A stretch of DNA of 47,485 nucleotides, from positions 1-47,485 of the forward strand of contig NZ_JAKNHJ010000019.1 of the NCBI RefSeq assembly GCF_022133705.1, in the 5' to 3' direction. Below are positions 26,966 through 36,323 of this stretch, in pieces; the stretch's first letter is position 1, and each line of letters opens with the position of its first letter. The notes beneath the pieces are model-generated. The model made no database searches, was not told the origin of the DNA, and saw nothing but the letters and a program-made list of their open reading frames with translations. The translations under genes were made by a program, and so were the position numbers. This DNA is from Varibaculum cambriense. Lineage in GTDB: Bacteria; Actinomycetota; Actinomycetes; Actinomycetales; Actinomycetaceae.

Positions 26966-28351
26966 TTGCCTGATAGCGTTTATTACCTGTTAATGGTGCT
27001 TTTGGGGGTCTTACTGACGATCGGTACCGCCCTGTTTGTGGCGGCCGAATTCTCTATGCTGGCTCTCGACCCCACCCAAGTCGAAGAGAGGGTGAAACGG
27101 AAAGAAAAGGGAGCCGCCGGAGTCCTAAAAGCTTTGCAGCATTTGTCTACCCAGCTTTCAGGGGCGCAAGTGGGAATTACTCTCACTACCATCCTGTTGG
27201 GTTACACTACGCAGACTGCGCTTACCTCTTTGTTTGCGCAGTTATTACAGGACATAAAACTGGCGGCCTCCCTGGCCACGGCCATTGCGGTGGTAGTAGC
27301 TCTAATACTGGTCAACGCCTTTTCTATGGTTTTTGGGGAACTGTTCCCCAAAAACCTGGCGTTAGCTAAACCTTTCGAAGTTGCCCGGGTGGTAACTCCC
27401 CTCCAACGCGGTTTTACCGTCGTATTTAAGCCGATAATCACGCTTCTGAACGGGATATCTAACCAGGTGGTGCGGGCTTTGGGGATAGAACCTTTAGAAC
27501 AGTTATCCTCGGCGCGTTCAGCTTCGGAACTAACGGCGATGGTTCGGCATAGCGCCGAAGCCGGTACCTTAGACTTATCTACCGCCACGATTTTTACCCG
27601 CTCCGTAGGGTTAGGTAGGCTCTGTGCTCGCGACGTGATGACTGACCGGAGACGAATGGAGTCTTTAGAGGCTTGGCAAAGCGCCGAGGACGTGGTGGAG
27701 CTATCGCGGCGTACCGGGCACTCTCGATTCCCGGTTATAGGCGAGGACGCCGATGACGTCCTCGGGCTGGTGCATTTACGTCGCGCAGTGGCGGTACCTT
27801 TTACAAAAAGACAAAACGTACCAGTTACTGCCCAGTCTCTCCTGGTTAAGGCACTACGCGTTCCAGAAACCGTCAGGCTCGCACCGCTGCTAGTGCAATT
27901 GCGGGAAGCTGATCTGCAAATGGCGATTGTGGTTGATGAATACGGCGGTACCTGCGGCGTTGTGACTCTAGAGGATGTAGTGGAAGAAATCGTGGGAGAA
28001 GTGGCTGACGAACACGACTTACGCCGGCGCGGTATCCGCCTCGAGGGTGATAATAAGTGGTTGGTAGATGGGACATTGCGCCCTGATGAAATAGCTGACC
28101 GGATCGAGGTGCTGCTGCCAGATGATGGCCCTTATGAAACTATTGCCGGTTTGATCTTGGTCGTTGCCGGTAAGATTCCCCAGGTGGGTCAGAGCTATAA
28201 GGTGCGCGGTTATGTCTTGACAGTGGCAAAAATGGAGGGGCGCCGGATTGAGAAAGTGCTGATTAGTAGCGTTAATTCCACTCCGGCAGCTCGCCCTGTA
28301 ACGAAACTGACCGGGCAGGATCCCCGTAAAGGCGGCGAAGGAAATGTCTGA
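26966..28351 (+). CDS. CNNM/HlyC-CorC family membrane protein with CBS domains
   Basis: This 461-residue protein has an N-terminal DUF21 (CNNM) membrane domain with about four hydrophobic segments (residues 1-25, 60-85, 95-125 and 135-155). A CBS pair follows (about 215-335), with a CorC_HlyC C-terminal domain after it (about 350-430). Family members are linked to Mg2+ or Co2+ efflux or homeostasis. The start codon is TTG at 26966, with GGTGGTG just upstream; no better in-frame start precedes the first membrane helix. It overlaps the second CorC-like gene by eight bases, and such pairs are usual in actinobacteria. Confidence 0.88.
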   Translation: MPDSVYYLLMVLLGVLLTIGTALFVAAEFSMLALDPTQVEERVKRKEKGAAGVLKALQHLSTQLSGAQVGITLTTILLGYTTQTALTSLFAQLLQDIKLAASLATAIAVVVALILVNAFSMVFGELFPKNLALAKPFEVARVVTPLQRGFTVVFKPIITLLNGISNQVVRALGIEPLEQLSSARSASELTAMVRHSAEAGTLDLSTATIFTRSVGLGRLCARDVMTDRRRMESLEAWQSAEDVVELSRRTGHSRFPVIGEDADDVLGLVHLRRAVAVPFTKRQNVPVTAQSLLVKALRVPETVRLAPLLVQLREADLQMAIVVDEYGGTCGVVTLEDVVEEIVGEVADEHDLRRRGIRLEGDNKWLVDGTLRPDEIADRIEVLLPDDGPYETIAGLILVVAGKIPQVGQSYKVRGYVLTVAKMEGRRIEKVLISSVNSTPAARPVTKLTGQDPRKGGEGNV

Positions 28352-29387
28352 TTGGTTGGCACTGATAATCGCGGTAGCGTTACTGGCCGCAAACGCGTTT
28401 TTCGTGGCCGGAGAGTTTGCTGTCACCTCCACCCGGAGCTCGCAAATTGAGCCTTTGGCTGCGCAAGGTAAACGGGGAACGAAAGCAGCGCTATGGGCGG
28501 TAAAGCATGTTTCCCTGGTTTTAGCGGTAAGCCAATTGGGGATTACCTTAGCTTCTACCGGGTTAGGTGCCGTAGCCGAGCCAGCTTTAGCGCATTTAAT
28601 CGCGCGTCCGCTAGATTTCTTCGGAGTATCGCCCTCGCTTACCCACCCCATCGCCTTCGTGTTAGCGCTGATAATCGTGGTATTTTTACATATCGTTTTG
28701 GGAGAAATGATCCCCAAGAATCTCACGGTAGCCACCTCGGTGCGGGTCTGTCTGGTCATTTCTCCGCATTTGGTACGGATTGCTCGGGCATTACGTCCTA
28801 TTGTGCACGCCCTCGACGAGAGCGCTAACTGGTTCGTGAAAATGCTGGGGATAACCCCCCGTTCGGAAGTTTCTCAGTCTTTCACTATTGAAGAAGTGGC
28901 GGCGATTGTCGCAAAATCCACCGCTGCCGGAACCTTGCGTGATGATTTGGGATTATTGTCGGGAACCCTGGAGTTTTCTAAAGAGGACGTGCGTTCAGCG
29001 ATGGTTCCGCGCTCGCAACTAGTTACTTTGGACTGGCCACTAAGTGCCGCTGACTTTGAAGCTGAAGTGGCCAAAACCGGGTTTTCTCGTTTCCCGATTA
29101 GTGATGAATCCGGTGACTTGCAAGGGTATTTGCATCTAAAAGATGTTATTTTCGCTGATTCTAGCGCTGCTCGCCAGGCGTCTCTGGAATCATGGCGAGT
29201 TCGGGTTCTCCCGGAAGTTTCTCCTGATGAAGAAGTAGAGGACGCATTACGAGTTATGCAAAAAACCGGGGTTCACCTGGCTAAAGTCAACGAGAACGGG
29301 CAAACCATTGGGGCTATTTTCTTAGAAGATATCTTGGAAGAATTAGTGGGAGAAGTCCGCGACACTATGCAGCGCAGCGAAAACTAA
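28344..29387 (+). CDS. CNNM/HlyC-CorC family membrane protein, short form
   Basis: This 347-residue paralogue of the gene before it has a DUF21 membrane domain (about residues 1-180) and a CBS pair (about 205-335). It ends right after the second CBS motif (FLEDILEELVGEV) and lacks the CorC_HlyC domain of its neighbour. The two overlap by eight bases and probably form a heteromeric or functionally paired unit. The ATG is preceded by GGCGAAGGAAATG-like sequence within the end of the first gene. The ligand or substrate is unknown; a role in divalent metal homeostasis is inferred from the family. Confidence 0.87.
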   Translation: MSDWLALIIAVALLAANAFFVAGEFAVTSTRSSQIEPLAAQGKRGTKAALWAVKHVSLVLAVSQLGITLASTGLGAVAEPALAHLIARPLDFFGVSPSLTHPIAFVLALIIVVFLHIVLGEMIPKNLTVATSVRVCLVISPHLVRIARALRPIVHALDESANWFVKMLGITPRSEVSQSFTIEEVAAIVAKSTAAGTLRDDLGLLSGTLEFSKEDVRSAMVPRSQLVTLDWPLSAADFEAEVAKTGFSRFPISDESGDLQGYLHLKDVIFADSSAARQASLESWRVRVLPEVSPDEEVEDALRVMQKTGVHLAKVNENGQTIGAIFLEDILEELVGEVRDTMQRSEN

Positions 29388-29534
29388 CTCTGTCCCGGGT
29401 GGCATCGACGCGGAATGGAGTTTTTCCTGCCAACTGATAGTCGAGCTGTTTAAGTGGCAAATCGACCTGCTCTGGATAAATCGTTATAAATTCGTTATTA
29501 TTTCAGAGTTAGTTATTTTCTGGAGGAACAGCAA

Positions 29535-30356
29535 ATGGCCGAGTCGGTTACCCGGCGGCGCTCTCGGGGCGCCGAACGGAGGAGAAGACGACGCTTTCAA
29601 CGCTACGCTGCGGTTCCTCGGGCGCTGGTGATTCTGGCTTTAGCAGCAGTTACTATTATTGCGCCGCTGACGGGATTTGTGCAGGCTGATAAGCCCGGCT
29701 CGATGATCGCCCACGTGCTATCTCTGCAGACTGACGGAGAAAGCTGGGCGGGAAGTGCTCACTCTCTCGAGGCAGTAGATTCAGAAGAAGGATTGGTCCC
29801 CGTACCGGCTGCCGGTACTCGGGCTCGGATCTTAAGTGCGGATCCCCAATGTCAGTTTTCAAATGTGGGATCGGGCAACCGAGCTACTCAAACTATGTCT
29901 AACGAAGGCGCGATTCTTTTCCCGTTGCAGCGGGGAGTCTTTCATCAATCTTCGCCCTTTGGAAACCGTATCCACCCGATATCGGGCATATTGAAACTGC
30001 ATACGGGAACGGATTTTGCCGCTCCCTCGGGCACCCCGATCCATTCCCTAACCGATGGGGTAGTAGATTTTGTCGGCCCCATGGGTGGGGGAGGCAATAC
30101 GGTGCGGGTTAAACATATTATCGATGGGGAAACTGTTTACTCCCAATACAAACACATGCTTCCGGGATCTTTTGCGGTGAGCGTGGGACAACAGGTTAAA
30201 GCTGGCGACCAGTTGGGGGCAGTGGGCTCTACCGGGAACTCTACCGGCAATCACCTGCACTTTGAGATCATGCCCGGCAATGAAAACAATTTTATTGATC
30301 CCGTTCCCTGGCTCGAATCCCATCATTTCCGCTACCTGGGGCAAAAATGCGAATAA
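29535..30356 (+). CDS. M23 family metallopeptidase (murein endopeptidase)
   Basis: This 273-residue exported protein has a strongly basic N terminus (RRRSRGAERRRRRR), a hydrophobic signal or anchor segment at about 28-50, a linker, and a C-terminal LytM/M23 domain (about residues 135-265). Zinc motifs are HTGTDFAAPSGTPI, containing H-x3-D, and HLHFE; HIIDGETVYSQYKHM contributes the middle histidine region. M23 enzymes cleave peptidoglycan cross-bridges. The start is supported by CTGGAGGA six to seven bases before the ATG. It overlaps the GDPD gene by ten bases. Confidence 0.9.
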   Translation: MAESVTRRRSRGAERRRRRRFQRYAAVPRALVILALAAVTIIAPLTGFVQADKPGSMIAHVLSLQTDGESWAGSAHSLEAVDSEEGLVPVPAAGTRARILSADPQCQFSNVGSGNRATQTMSNEGAILFPLQRGVFHQSSPFGNRIHPISGILKLHTGTDFAAPSGTPIHSLTDGVVDFVGPMGGGGNTVRVKHIIDGETVYSQYKHMLPGSFAVSVGQQVKAGDQLGAVGSTGNSTGNHLHFEIMPGNENNFIDPVPWLESHHFRYLGQKCE

Positions 30357-31087
30357 CTCCCCAAATTATTGCCCATAGAGGTGGAGGCGGAGAAACCCTG
30401 GAGAACACTCGCGAATCCATCGGCTATGCATTTGCTCAAAAGGTAAGCCGCTATGAAACCGATGTCCGGGCGCTTAAAGATGGCACTGTGGTGCTACAAC
30501 ACGATGCCCAGTTAACAACCCCCTGGGGTGATCCGCGTAAAGTTGGAGAGCTTACTTCCCAAGAATTCTTTGCGCTCCGCGGACCGGAACGGCAGCACCC
30601 GATTTCGCTAAAAGCCGCCCTCGAAGATTTCCCTACCTTAGCCTATAACGTTGATATCAAAGAGCCGCGCGCCCTTCCGGGAGCTTTACAGGTAGTTAAC
30701 GCTGCAGATGCCTGGGAGCGAGTAGTTTTTTCTTCGTTTTCCTCCCGCACTTTAGCGAAGCTGCGAAAAAGTCACCCGGGGGCGCAAACCTGTTTATCTC
30801 CAGTTGAAGTAGTACAGGCGTTTATCGCCGCCCACAGTGCCAGTAAGCGGCACCTTAGTTCCGCCGGTGCTTTTGCTCAGGTGCCCCTCAAATGGAAAGG
30901 CATCACCGTGGTAGATCGCGTTTTTGTCTCCTGGTGTCACAGCCAAGGAATTAAAGTAGAACCTTGGACAATTAATGAGGAAACTGAGATGTTACAGCTG
31001 GCAGACCTGGGTGTAGATGCCATCATGACTGATTATCCCGCGATTGCCAAAGCTGCAATTAATGCCCGCTCAGCTTACTTACCCTGA
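30347..31087 (+). CDS. Glycerophosphodiester phosphodiesterase
   Basis: This 246-residue TIM-barrel GDPD has the family start IIAHRGGGGETLENT (residues 7-21), the metal-binding ETDVRALKDGTVVLQHD (about 38-54) and a C-terminal VEPWTINEETEM. The enzyme hydrolyses glycerophosphodiesters to glycerol 3-phosphate and an alcohol. No signal peptide is seen, so a cytoplasmic location is likely. The start lies inside the M23 gene, suggesting coupled translation. Confidence 0.9.
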   Translation: MRITPQIIAHRGGGGETLENTRESIGYAFAQKVSRYETDVRALKDGTVVLQHDAQLTTPWGDPRKVGELTSQEFFALRGPERQHPISLKAALEDFPTLAYNVDIKEPRALPGALQVVNAADAWERVVFSSFSSRTLAKLRKSHPGAQTCLSPVEVVQAFIAAHSASKRHLSSAGAFAQVPLKWKGITVVDRVFVSWCHSQGIKVEPWTINEETEMLQLADLGVDAIMTDYPAIAKAAINARSAYLP

Positions 31088-31099
31088 TACGCTTAGGGC

Positions 31100-31549
31100 A
31101 TGAAAATACATGTTGCATGCGATCACGCCGCATTTGAATTAAAAGAAGCTCTAGTCAGTCACCTTCAGGAGAAAGGCTTAGAGGTAATTGATCACGGATC
31201 TAAGGAATACGATGCTGAGGACGACTATCCCAATACTTGTATTCCTTGCGCCGAAGCAGTCCTAGCAGACAAAGGAGCTTTAGGGGTAGTTTTAGGAGGC
31301 TCCGGTAACGGCGAACAGATGGCCGCTAACTGTGTTAAAGGGATTCGCGCTGCCTTGGCTTGGAGCCTGGAGACTGCCAAACTTGCCCGGATGCACAATA
31401 ATGCCCAAATCGTAGCGGTAGGTGCGCGCATGCATGAAGTGCCAGAGGCCTTAGCAATAATTGATGCGTTTATTGCGGAGCCTTTCACGGGGGAGCAGCG
31501 GCACCAGCGGCGCATTGACCTAATGGATAAATACGAGCAAGAAAACTAG
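31100..31549 (+). CDS. rpiB: Ribose-5-phosphate isomerase, RpiB type
   Basis: This 149-residue RpiB/LacAB sugar isomerase has the N-terminal CDHAAFELKEAL motif and the anion-binding loop GGSGNGEQMAANCVKGIRAAL. Actinobacterial RpiB lacks the catalytic Cys of the E. coli enzyme at the usual place and uses a conserved glutamate, and GNGEQ fits this. It interconverts ribose 5-phosphate and ribulose 5-phosphate in the pentose phosphate pathway. It follows the GDPD gene by 12 bases and ends before a perfect terminator. Confidence 0.93.
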   Translation: MKIHVACDHAAFELKEALVSHLQEKGLEVIDHGSKEYDAEDDYPNTCIPCAEAVLADKGALGVVLGGSGNGEQMAANCVKGIRAALAWSLETAKLARMHNNAQIVAVGARMHEVPEALAIIDAFIAEPFTGEQRHQRRIDLMDKYEQEN

Positions 31550-31617
31550 ACGCCGTGCCAACCAGGTAGATATCCCGCCGCGAACGGATGGCGGCGAAAA
31601 TTGCTAATACGAATAAC

Positions 31618-31660
31618 TAGGGGCGGGGATCGGATCTTTGGTGTCCGATCCCCGCCCCTA
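31618..31660. terminator. Bidirectional terminator between rpiB and ackA
   Basis: A perfect 17-bp stem (31618-31634 with 31644-31660; TAGGGGCGGGGATCGGA and its complement) encloses a 9-base loop. It sits between the convergent rpiB and ackA genes. Confidence 0.85.
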
Positions 31661-31673
31661 TCAGGATCGTTGG

Positions 31674-32864
31674 TTAATGCTTGACTAAAGAGTAGACCTG
31701 CTGAGCGATGGCAAGCTCCTCATTAGTGGGAATCACCAGCACTTTTACTGTAGATTCTGGGGTAGAAATAATTGCTTCGCGGGTAAAATGTTCCTCGTTG
31801 AGCTCCTGGTCGATTTTAACTCCCATAAAGGCCAGACTTCTGCACAGTTCCCACCGAACTCCCGGATCGTTTTCACCCACTCCGGCAGTGAAAGTTAGGG
31901 CATCTAGCCCCCCGAGCAGCGCCCAGTAGGCTCCCACATATTTCAAGAGGCGATGCAGATAGATTTCCATGGCCATCTCGGCCTGCTCATCGCCGGCCTC
32001 GATCAACTTCCAAATCTCGCGCATATCGTTATGGCCAGTTAGACCTTTCATACCTGAGCGGCGGTTGAAGAGTTCATCAATTTCGTCGATGCTCATCTCA
32101 GCCTCGCGGTAGAGCTGGAAAACTGCAGCCGGATCAATATCGCCGGTGCGACCTCCCATCACCAAGCCTTCCAGGGGGGTCAGTCCCATCGAAGTGTCAA
32201 TAGGATGGTGTCGCACAATCGCGGAAGCAGAGGCACCATTTCCCAGGTGCAAAACAATCTGTTTCAAATCGTCAGTTCCCAAAATGGAACGCACTCGCTG
32301 GGAAACATACTGGTGGGAGGTACCGTGGGCGCCGTAACGGCGAATCCGGTACTTTTCGGCGACTGATCGTTTCAAGGCATAAGTGTAGGCCTTTTCAGGC
32401 AGGTGATTAAAGAATGCCGTGTCAAATACGGCTACATGCGGAACCTTCGGCAAAATCCGCTTGGCGGCATCAATCCCCTTTAAGTGTGCGGGGTTATGCA
32501 GAGGGCCAAGGGGACATAGTTCTTCGATCAAACCGTAAACGTCTTTATCGATTACTGCCGGTCCAGAAAAGTAGGGGCCGCCTTGCACAATCCGGTGTCC
32601 GACACCCACTACCTGAGATTCTTGCAGAGACGGACCGATCTTTTCGAATAGTTCTTCGACGATCGCCATTCCCTCGAGGTGGTCGCGTACTGAGCGAACC
32701 ATCTTCTCTTCCACATCTTGATAGATGTGCTTGATCCGGCTGCGCTCTTCGCCGATTTGCTCAACGATCCCTCGGGCTATCTCTTCACCGGTGTCTGGAT
32801 TCATCAGCTTATATTTAATGGATGAAGATCCAGAATTGATTACTAGAATCGTATCGTTTTCCAC
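31674..32864 (-). CDS. ackA: Acetate kinase
   Basis: AckA interconverts acetyl phosphate plus ADP and acetate plus ATP. The 396-residue protein shows VINSGSSSIKYKLM at residues 8-21, the signature FDTAFF, LGNGASASA, GLTPLEGLVMGGRTGDIDP, and FTAGVGEND near the C terminus. The start codon is GTG at 32864, with AAAGGAGG eight bases before it. It is the second gene of a pta-ackA operon with a gap of 23 bases. This gives acetate overflow or fermentation with ATP yield. Confidence 0.96.
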   Translation of the reverse strand: MENDTILVINSGSSSIKYKLMNPDTGEEIARGIVEQIGEERSRIKHIYQDVEEKMVRSVRDHLEGMAIVEELFEKIGPSLQESQVVGVGHRIVQGGPYFSGPAVIDKDVYGLIEELCPLGPLHNPAHLKGIDAAKRILPKVPHVAVFDTAFFNHLPEKAYTYALKRSVAEKYRIRRYGAHGTSHQYVSQRVRSILGTDDLKQIVLHLGNGASASAIVRHHPIDTSMGLTPLEGLVMGGRTGDIDPAAVFQLYREAEMSIDEIDELFNRRSGMKGLTGHNDMREIWKLIEAGDEQAEMAMEIYLHRLLKYVGAYWALLGGLDALTFTAGVGENDPGVRWELCRSLAFMGVKIDQELNEEHFTREAIISTPESTVKVLVIPTNEELAIAQQVYSLVKH

Positions 32865-32887
32865 GCCCTTTTCCTCCTTTGGGGGAC

Positions 32888-34402
32888 TTATCCCTGCGCT
32901 TGAACTGCAGTAATAATGATGGTGTTAACTATATCCTCTATCAAGGCGCCGCGTGAGAGGTCGTTGACGGGCTTATTTAACCCCTGCAGGATTGGCCCCA
33001 CGGCTACGGCTCCTGAGGTGCGTTGCACCGCTTTATATACGCAGTTTCCAACATCGAGGTGGTTGAACACAAATACGTTAGCCTGTCCCGCTACCGGCGA
33101 AGTCGGGCATTTCTTTGCTGCCACGGTTTTATCGATAGCGGCATCGAATTGCAAGGGGCCATCGACTGCTAATTCCGGGTGATTCTCTTTGACTATCTGG
33201 GTAGCTTGCAACACTTTTTCCACGGTTTGTCCGCTGCCAGAATCCCCAGTCGAATAGGAGATGAGCGCGACCTTGGGGTCAATACCGAACTGGGAGGCAG
33301 TGTTGGCGCTCGAGGCAGCAATATCGGCGAGCTGGTCGGCATTAGGGTCAATCGAAACTGCGCAATCGGCGTAGAGATGAGCGTGATCGGAAAATAGCAT
33401 TAGGAAAGCCCCGGACACGGTCGAAACCTCTGGCTTGGTTTTTATGATTTGGAGGGCGGGGCGAATGGTATTAGCGGTGGTATGACAAGCTCCCGACACC
33501 ATCCCGTCCGCGTCACCACTTTCGATCATCATAGTCCCAAAATAGGCGGAATCCTGTAATAGTTGCCGGGCTTTTTCTATGGTGACGCCTTTATGGGCTC
33601 GCAGCTCGGCAAGCCGGGAAGCATATTTGTCTAGTCGTTCCTTATCACGCAGCGATACTACTTGTATGCCGTCTAAATCTAGGTGCAGTTCTTTTGCGCG
33701 GGAGGAAATCTGTGCCTCTTCACCTAGCAGGATAATATTCGCTGCCGAAAGCTTTAGGATTTGCGCGGCAGCCTGCAAGACGCGGTCATCCTCAGATTCA
33801 GGTAACACGATAGTACGTGGGGCAGCTTTCGCGCGCTCGGTCAACCTGCCCTGGAAGGCCAGGGGAGGGATCGCGGGACGCGGCGCATTTTTTAAAGTCG
33901 GCGCTAACTTAGCTAGATCTTCCGCGCTTACCTCACTACCGCTGAATGCAATTACCGGCGCATGTTCGAGGGAAACCGAAGGGGTAAAACTAGCGTTGAC
34001 CAAAATAGTGGCTACGGGAGTTCCCCCTGCTTGGGAGGCATTAAACGCCATGATGTGTCCGGATTGAACTGCTGCTTCCTCATCCATCCCGGAAGCATCA
34101 ATTAGCAAAATCATGGGGGCGAGCAGGTGGGAGGCAGCGCGCGCATGTACGGAGGCAATGTCTATCCCGGGGAAAGTGGTGGTAAAGGAACCATCGTAGA
34201 GGGCCGGGACGGAAACCGGGAAAGCGTTAATTAGCTTTTGGGCAGCTGGTTTTGATTTTAAAACCCAATCTTGGGGCTCGGGCAATCCGCTTTGAAATAC
34301 CGGTTGAACCGGCAGGTTTCCCAGCAGCTGCGTTAAGGCCGCAGTAATGGTTTTGGTATTGATATTTGCCTGCAGGGGCGCCAGATAATAGGAGCTTGCC
34401 AT
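32888..34402 (-). CDS. pta: Phosphate acetyltransferase
   Basis: Pta converts acetyl-CoA and phosphate to acetyl phosphate. The 504-residue protein has an N-terminal P-loop-derived region (about residues 1-195) without a clear DRTGG domain. The catalytic PTA_PTB domain (about 205-500) follows, starting RTIVLPESEDDRVLQAA and containing GDADGMVSGACHTTANTIRP and GPILQGLNKPVNDLSRGA. It is shorter than the ~700-residue long form and longer than the minimal ~330-residue form. I chose the ATG at 34402, preceded by GGAAGGA; the frame is open to 34441. Confidence 0.93.
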   Translation of the reverse strand: MASSYYLAPLQANINTKTITAALTQLLGNLPVQPVFQSGLPEPQDWVLKSKPAAQKLINAFPVSVPALYDGSFTTTFPGIDIASVHARAASHLLAPMILLIDASGMDEEAAVQSGHIMAFNASQAGGTPVATILVNASFTPSVSLEHAPVIAFSGSEVSAEDLAKLAPTLKNAPRPAIPPLAFQGRLTERAKAAPRTIVLPESEDDRVLQAAAQILKLSAANIILLGEEAQISSRAKELHLDLDGIQVVSLRDKERLDKYASRLAELRAHKGVTIEKARQLLQDSAYFGTMMIESGDADGMVSGACHTTANTIRPALQIIKTKPEVSTVSGAFLMLFSDHAHLYADCAVSIDPNADQLADIAASSANTASQFGIDPKVALISYSTGDSGSGQTVEKVLQATQIVKENHPELAVDGPLQFDAAIDKTVAAKKCPTSPVAGQANVFVFNHLDVGNCVYKAVQRTSGAVAVGPILQGLNKPVNDLSRGALIEDIVNTIIITAVQAQG

Positions 34403-34551
34403 TGCCGTTTGTTTCCTTCCAATCCTTTCAAAACTGTCCACCCCTAGACTACCAGGTCAATTAATGCTCAAGTAAAAGTAATGTGTAAGTTTTTGATCAT
34501 TGGTGAAAAAGTTTTTTGGGTTGGAGGCACCTAGGGTAATAATTTCCCGCT

Positions 34552-36144
34552 ATGCTGGAATACGTGAATGAATCAAGTCCTGACTGGGTACGCCCCGTCC
34601 TCGTATTCGATATGGGTGCGCAAACCGCACAGTTGATTGCGCGGCGGGTGCGGGAAGCCCATGTATATTCCGAAATTGTCTCTCCTAAGCTTTCTGCCGA
34701 GCAGATTCTGGCGCGCAAACCGCTGGCTTTAATCGTTTCCGGAGGCCCACATTCGGTCTATAAAGACGGCTCTCCTCATATTGATCCGCAGCTTCTAGAA
34801 AGCGGAGTTCCGATCCTGGGAATTTGCTACGGCTTCCAGATGCTAACCCAGATGTTGGGGGGTGAAGTTGCCAGCGCCGGCCGTCACGAATACGGCAAAG
34901 CCGAAGCTAAAGTTGCTGCCGACTGCCCCCTATTCGCTGATACCCCCGCTGAACAAGTGGTATGGATGTCTCACAATGATGAGGCCAAAGTGCTGCCGGC
35001 AAGGGCAAAAGTGGTGGCCAGTTCGCCTGGTGCCCAAATAGCAGCCTTCGAAATTGAGGGCAGACCCATTTGGGGAGTGCAATGGCATCCCGAGGTGCGC
35101 CACAGTGAATACGGCAGCCAATTAATCAAGAATTTCCTGTTTAATGCTGCCGGGCTAGAGCCAAACTGGGATCCAGAGTCCATTAAGGAACACGAAATCC
35201 GCCAGATTCGGGAAAAGGTCGGGAATGCCCGAGTGATCTGCGGGCTATCTGGCGGAGTCGACTCTTCAGTCGCCGCCGCCCTGGTACATCGCGCCGTGGG
35301 CGATCAACTTACCTGTATCTTCGTAGACCACGGTCTGCTGCGGGAAGGGGAACGCGAACAAGTCGAGCGTGACTATGCGGCCTCTAGTGGCGTCAAGATC
35401 GTCACGGTAGATGAATCCGAACGTTTCCTAAAGGCGCTGGCCGGAGTGAAAGAACCGGAACAAAAACGCAAGATTATCGGCCGGGAATTCATTCGGGCCT
35501 TCGAGGACGCCCAACGCGCCCTCGTAAAACAAGCCGGCGAAGCCGGAGAAGAAATAAAGTTCTTGGTGCAAGGAACCCTATATCCGGACGTTGTGGAATC
35601 GGGCGGGGGAGAAGGATCCGCCAATATCAAGTCTCACCACAACGTGGGAGGATTGCCAGAGGATCTCTCGTTCGAGTTGATCGAGCCTTTGCGTACTCTC
35701 TTTAAGGACGAGGTACGCGCGCTAGGGATAGAGCTAGGTTTGCCAGAGAATCTGGTGTGGCGCCAGCCGTTCCCCGGTCCTGGCTTGGGCGTGCGGATCT
35801 TAGGGGAGCTCACCAAAGAGAACCTAGCTATTTTGCGGGCTGCTGACCGGATAGTCCGCGAGGAGCTAACCGCTGCGGGGCTAGATCGCCAGATTTGGCA
35901 ATGCCCGGTGGTGCTGCTGGCAGATGTACGTAGCGTCGGGGTACAAGGCGATGCCCGCACCTATGGGCATCCGATCGTGATTCGCCCGGTAGTAACCGAG
36001 GACGCGATGACGGCCGACTGGTTCCGCTTGCCGTACGACGTGCTGGAGCGGATTTCTAACCGCATTACCGGGGATGTTCCCGAGATTAACCGGGTAGTGC
36101 TAGATTGCACCTCCAAGCCCCCGGGGACCATCGAGTGGGAATAG
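34552..36144 (+). CDS. guaA: GMP synthase (glutamine-hydrolysing)
   Basis: GuaA aminates XMP to GMP. The 530-residue protein has a class I glutamine amidotransferase domain (about residues 16-200, nucleophile in GICYGFQML and His/Glu in WHPEV) and the ATP pyrophosphatase loop GLSGGVDSS (about 226-234). The C-terminal dimerisation domain ends PPGTIEWE. The usual DFGAQY near the N terminus reads DMGAQT here. No Shine-Dalgarno lies at the proper spacing; TAGGGT at 34532-34537 would give an 8-base leader, so near-leaderless expression is possible. The 3' end of guaA is a known integration hotspot, and accessory DNA follows it. Confidence 0.95.
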   Translation: MLEYVNESSPDWVRPVLVFDMGAQTAQLIARRVREAHVYSEIVSPKLSAEQILARKPLALIVSGGPHSVYKDGSPHIDPQLLESGVPILGICYGFQMLTQMLGGEVASAGRHEYGKAEAKVAADCPLFADTPAEQVVWMSHNDEAKVLPARAKVVASSPGAQIAAFEIEGRPIWGVQWHPEVRHSEYGSQLIKNFLFNAAGLEPNWDPESIKEHEIRQIREKVGNARVICGLSGGVDSSVAAALVHRAVGDQLTCIFVDHGLLREGEREQVERDYAASSGVKIVTVDESERFLKALAGVKEPEQKRKIIGREFIRAFEDAQRALVKQAGEAGEEIKFLVQGTLYPDVVESGGGEGSANIKSHHNVGGLPEDLSFELIEPLRTLFKDEVRALGIELGLPENLVWRQPFPGPGLGVRILGELTKENLAILRAADRIVREELTAAGLDRQIWQCPVVLLADVRSVGVQGDARTYGHPIVIRPVVTEDAMTADWFRLPYDVLERISNRITGDVPEINRVVLDCTSKPPGTIEWE

Positions 36145-36178
36145 TAGCAAAAAAACAAAAAAACCTGTAAAATCAACG

Positions 36179-36203
36179 GTTACAGAAGATAAAAAACTGT
36201 AAC
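36179..36203. repeat. Inverted repeat GTTACAG/CTGTAAC downstream of guaA
   Basis: GTTACAG (36179-36185) and CTGTAAC (36197-36203) face each other across 11 A-rich bases, and another CTGTAA lies just upstream at 36165-36170. It sits at the border between guaA and the AT-rich insert. It could be a protein-binding site or remnant attachment arm; nothing else supports either. Confidence 0.4.
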
Positions 36204-36283
36204 TGGGATTAAAATGGGAACATTTGTAAAAAAGAATAAATTGAATAATAGTTCCAAGTGGTTTACATTTGGACAAAAAATTA

Positions 36284-36311
36284 GACCGCAGTTTCAAGCT
36301 GCGGTCTTTTT
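36284..36311. terminator. Bidirectional terminator between guaA and the AT-rich module
   Basis: GACCGCAG (36284-36291) pairs with CTGCGGTC (36299-36306) around a 7-base loop. It is followed by five T on the plus strand and preceded by six A, giving a T run for the minus strand. It can end guaA transcripts and those of the minus-strand genes that stop at 36324. Confidence 0.8.
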
Positions 36312-36323
36312 GAGTACAAATTT

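Noticed and set aside
28019-28759. 246-codon minus-strand frame across the two CorC-like genes
   Set aside because: It spans the overlap of two well-supported plus-strand genes and has no ribosome site or family motif.
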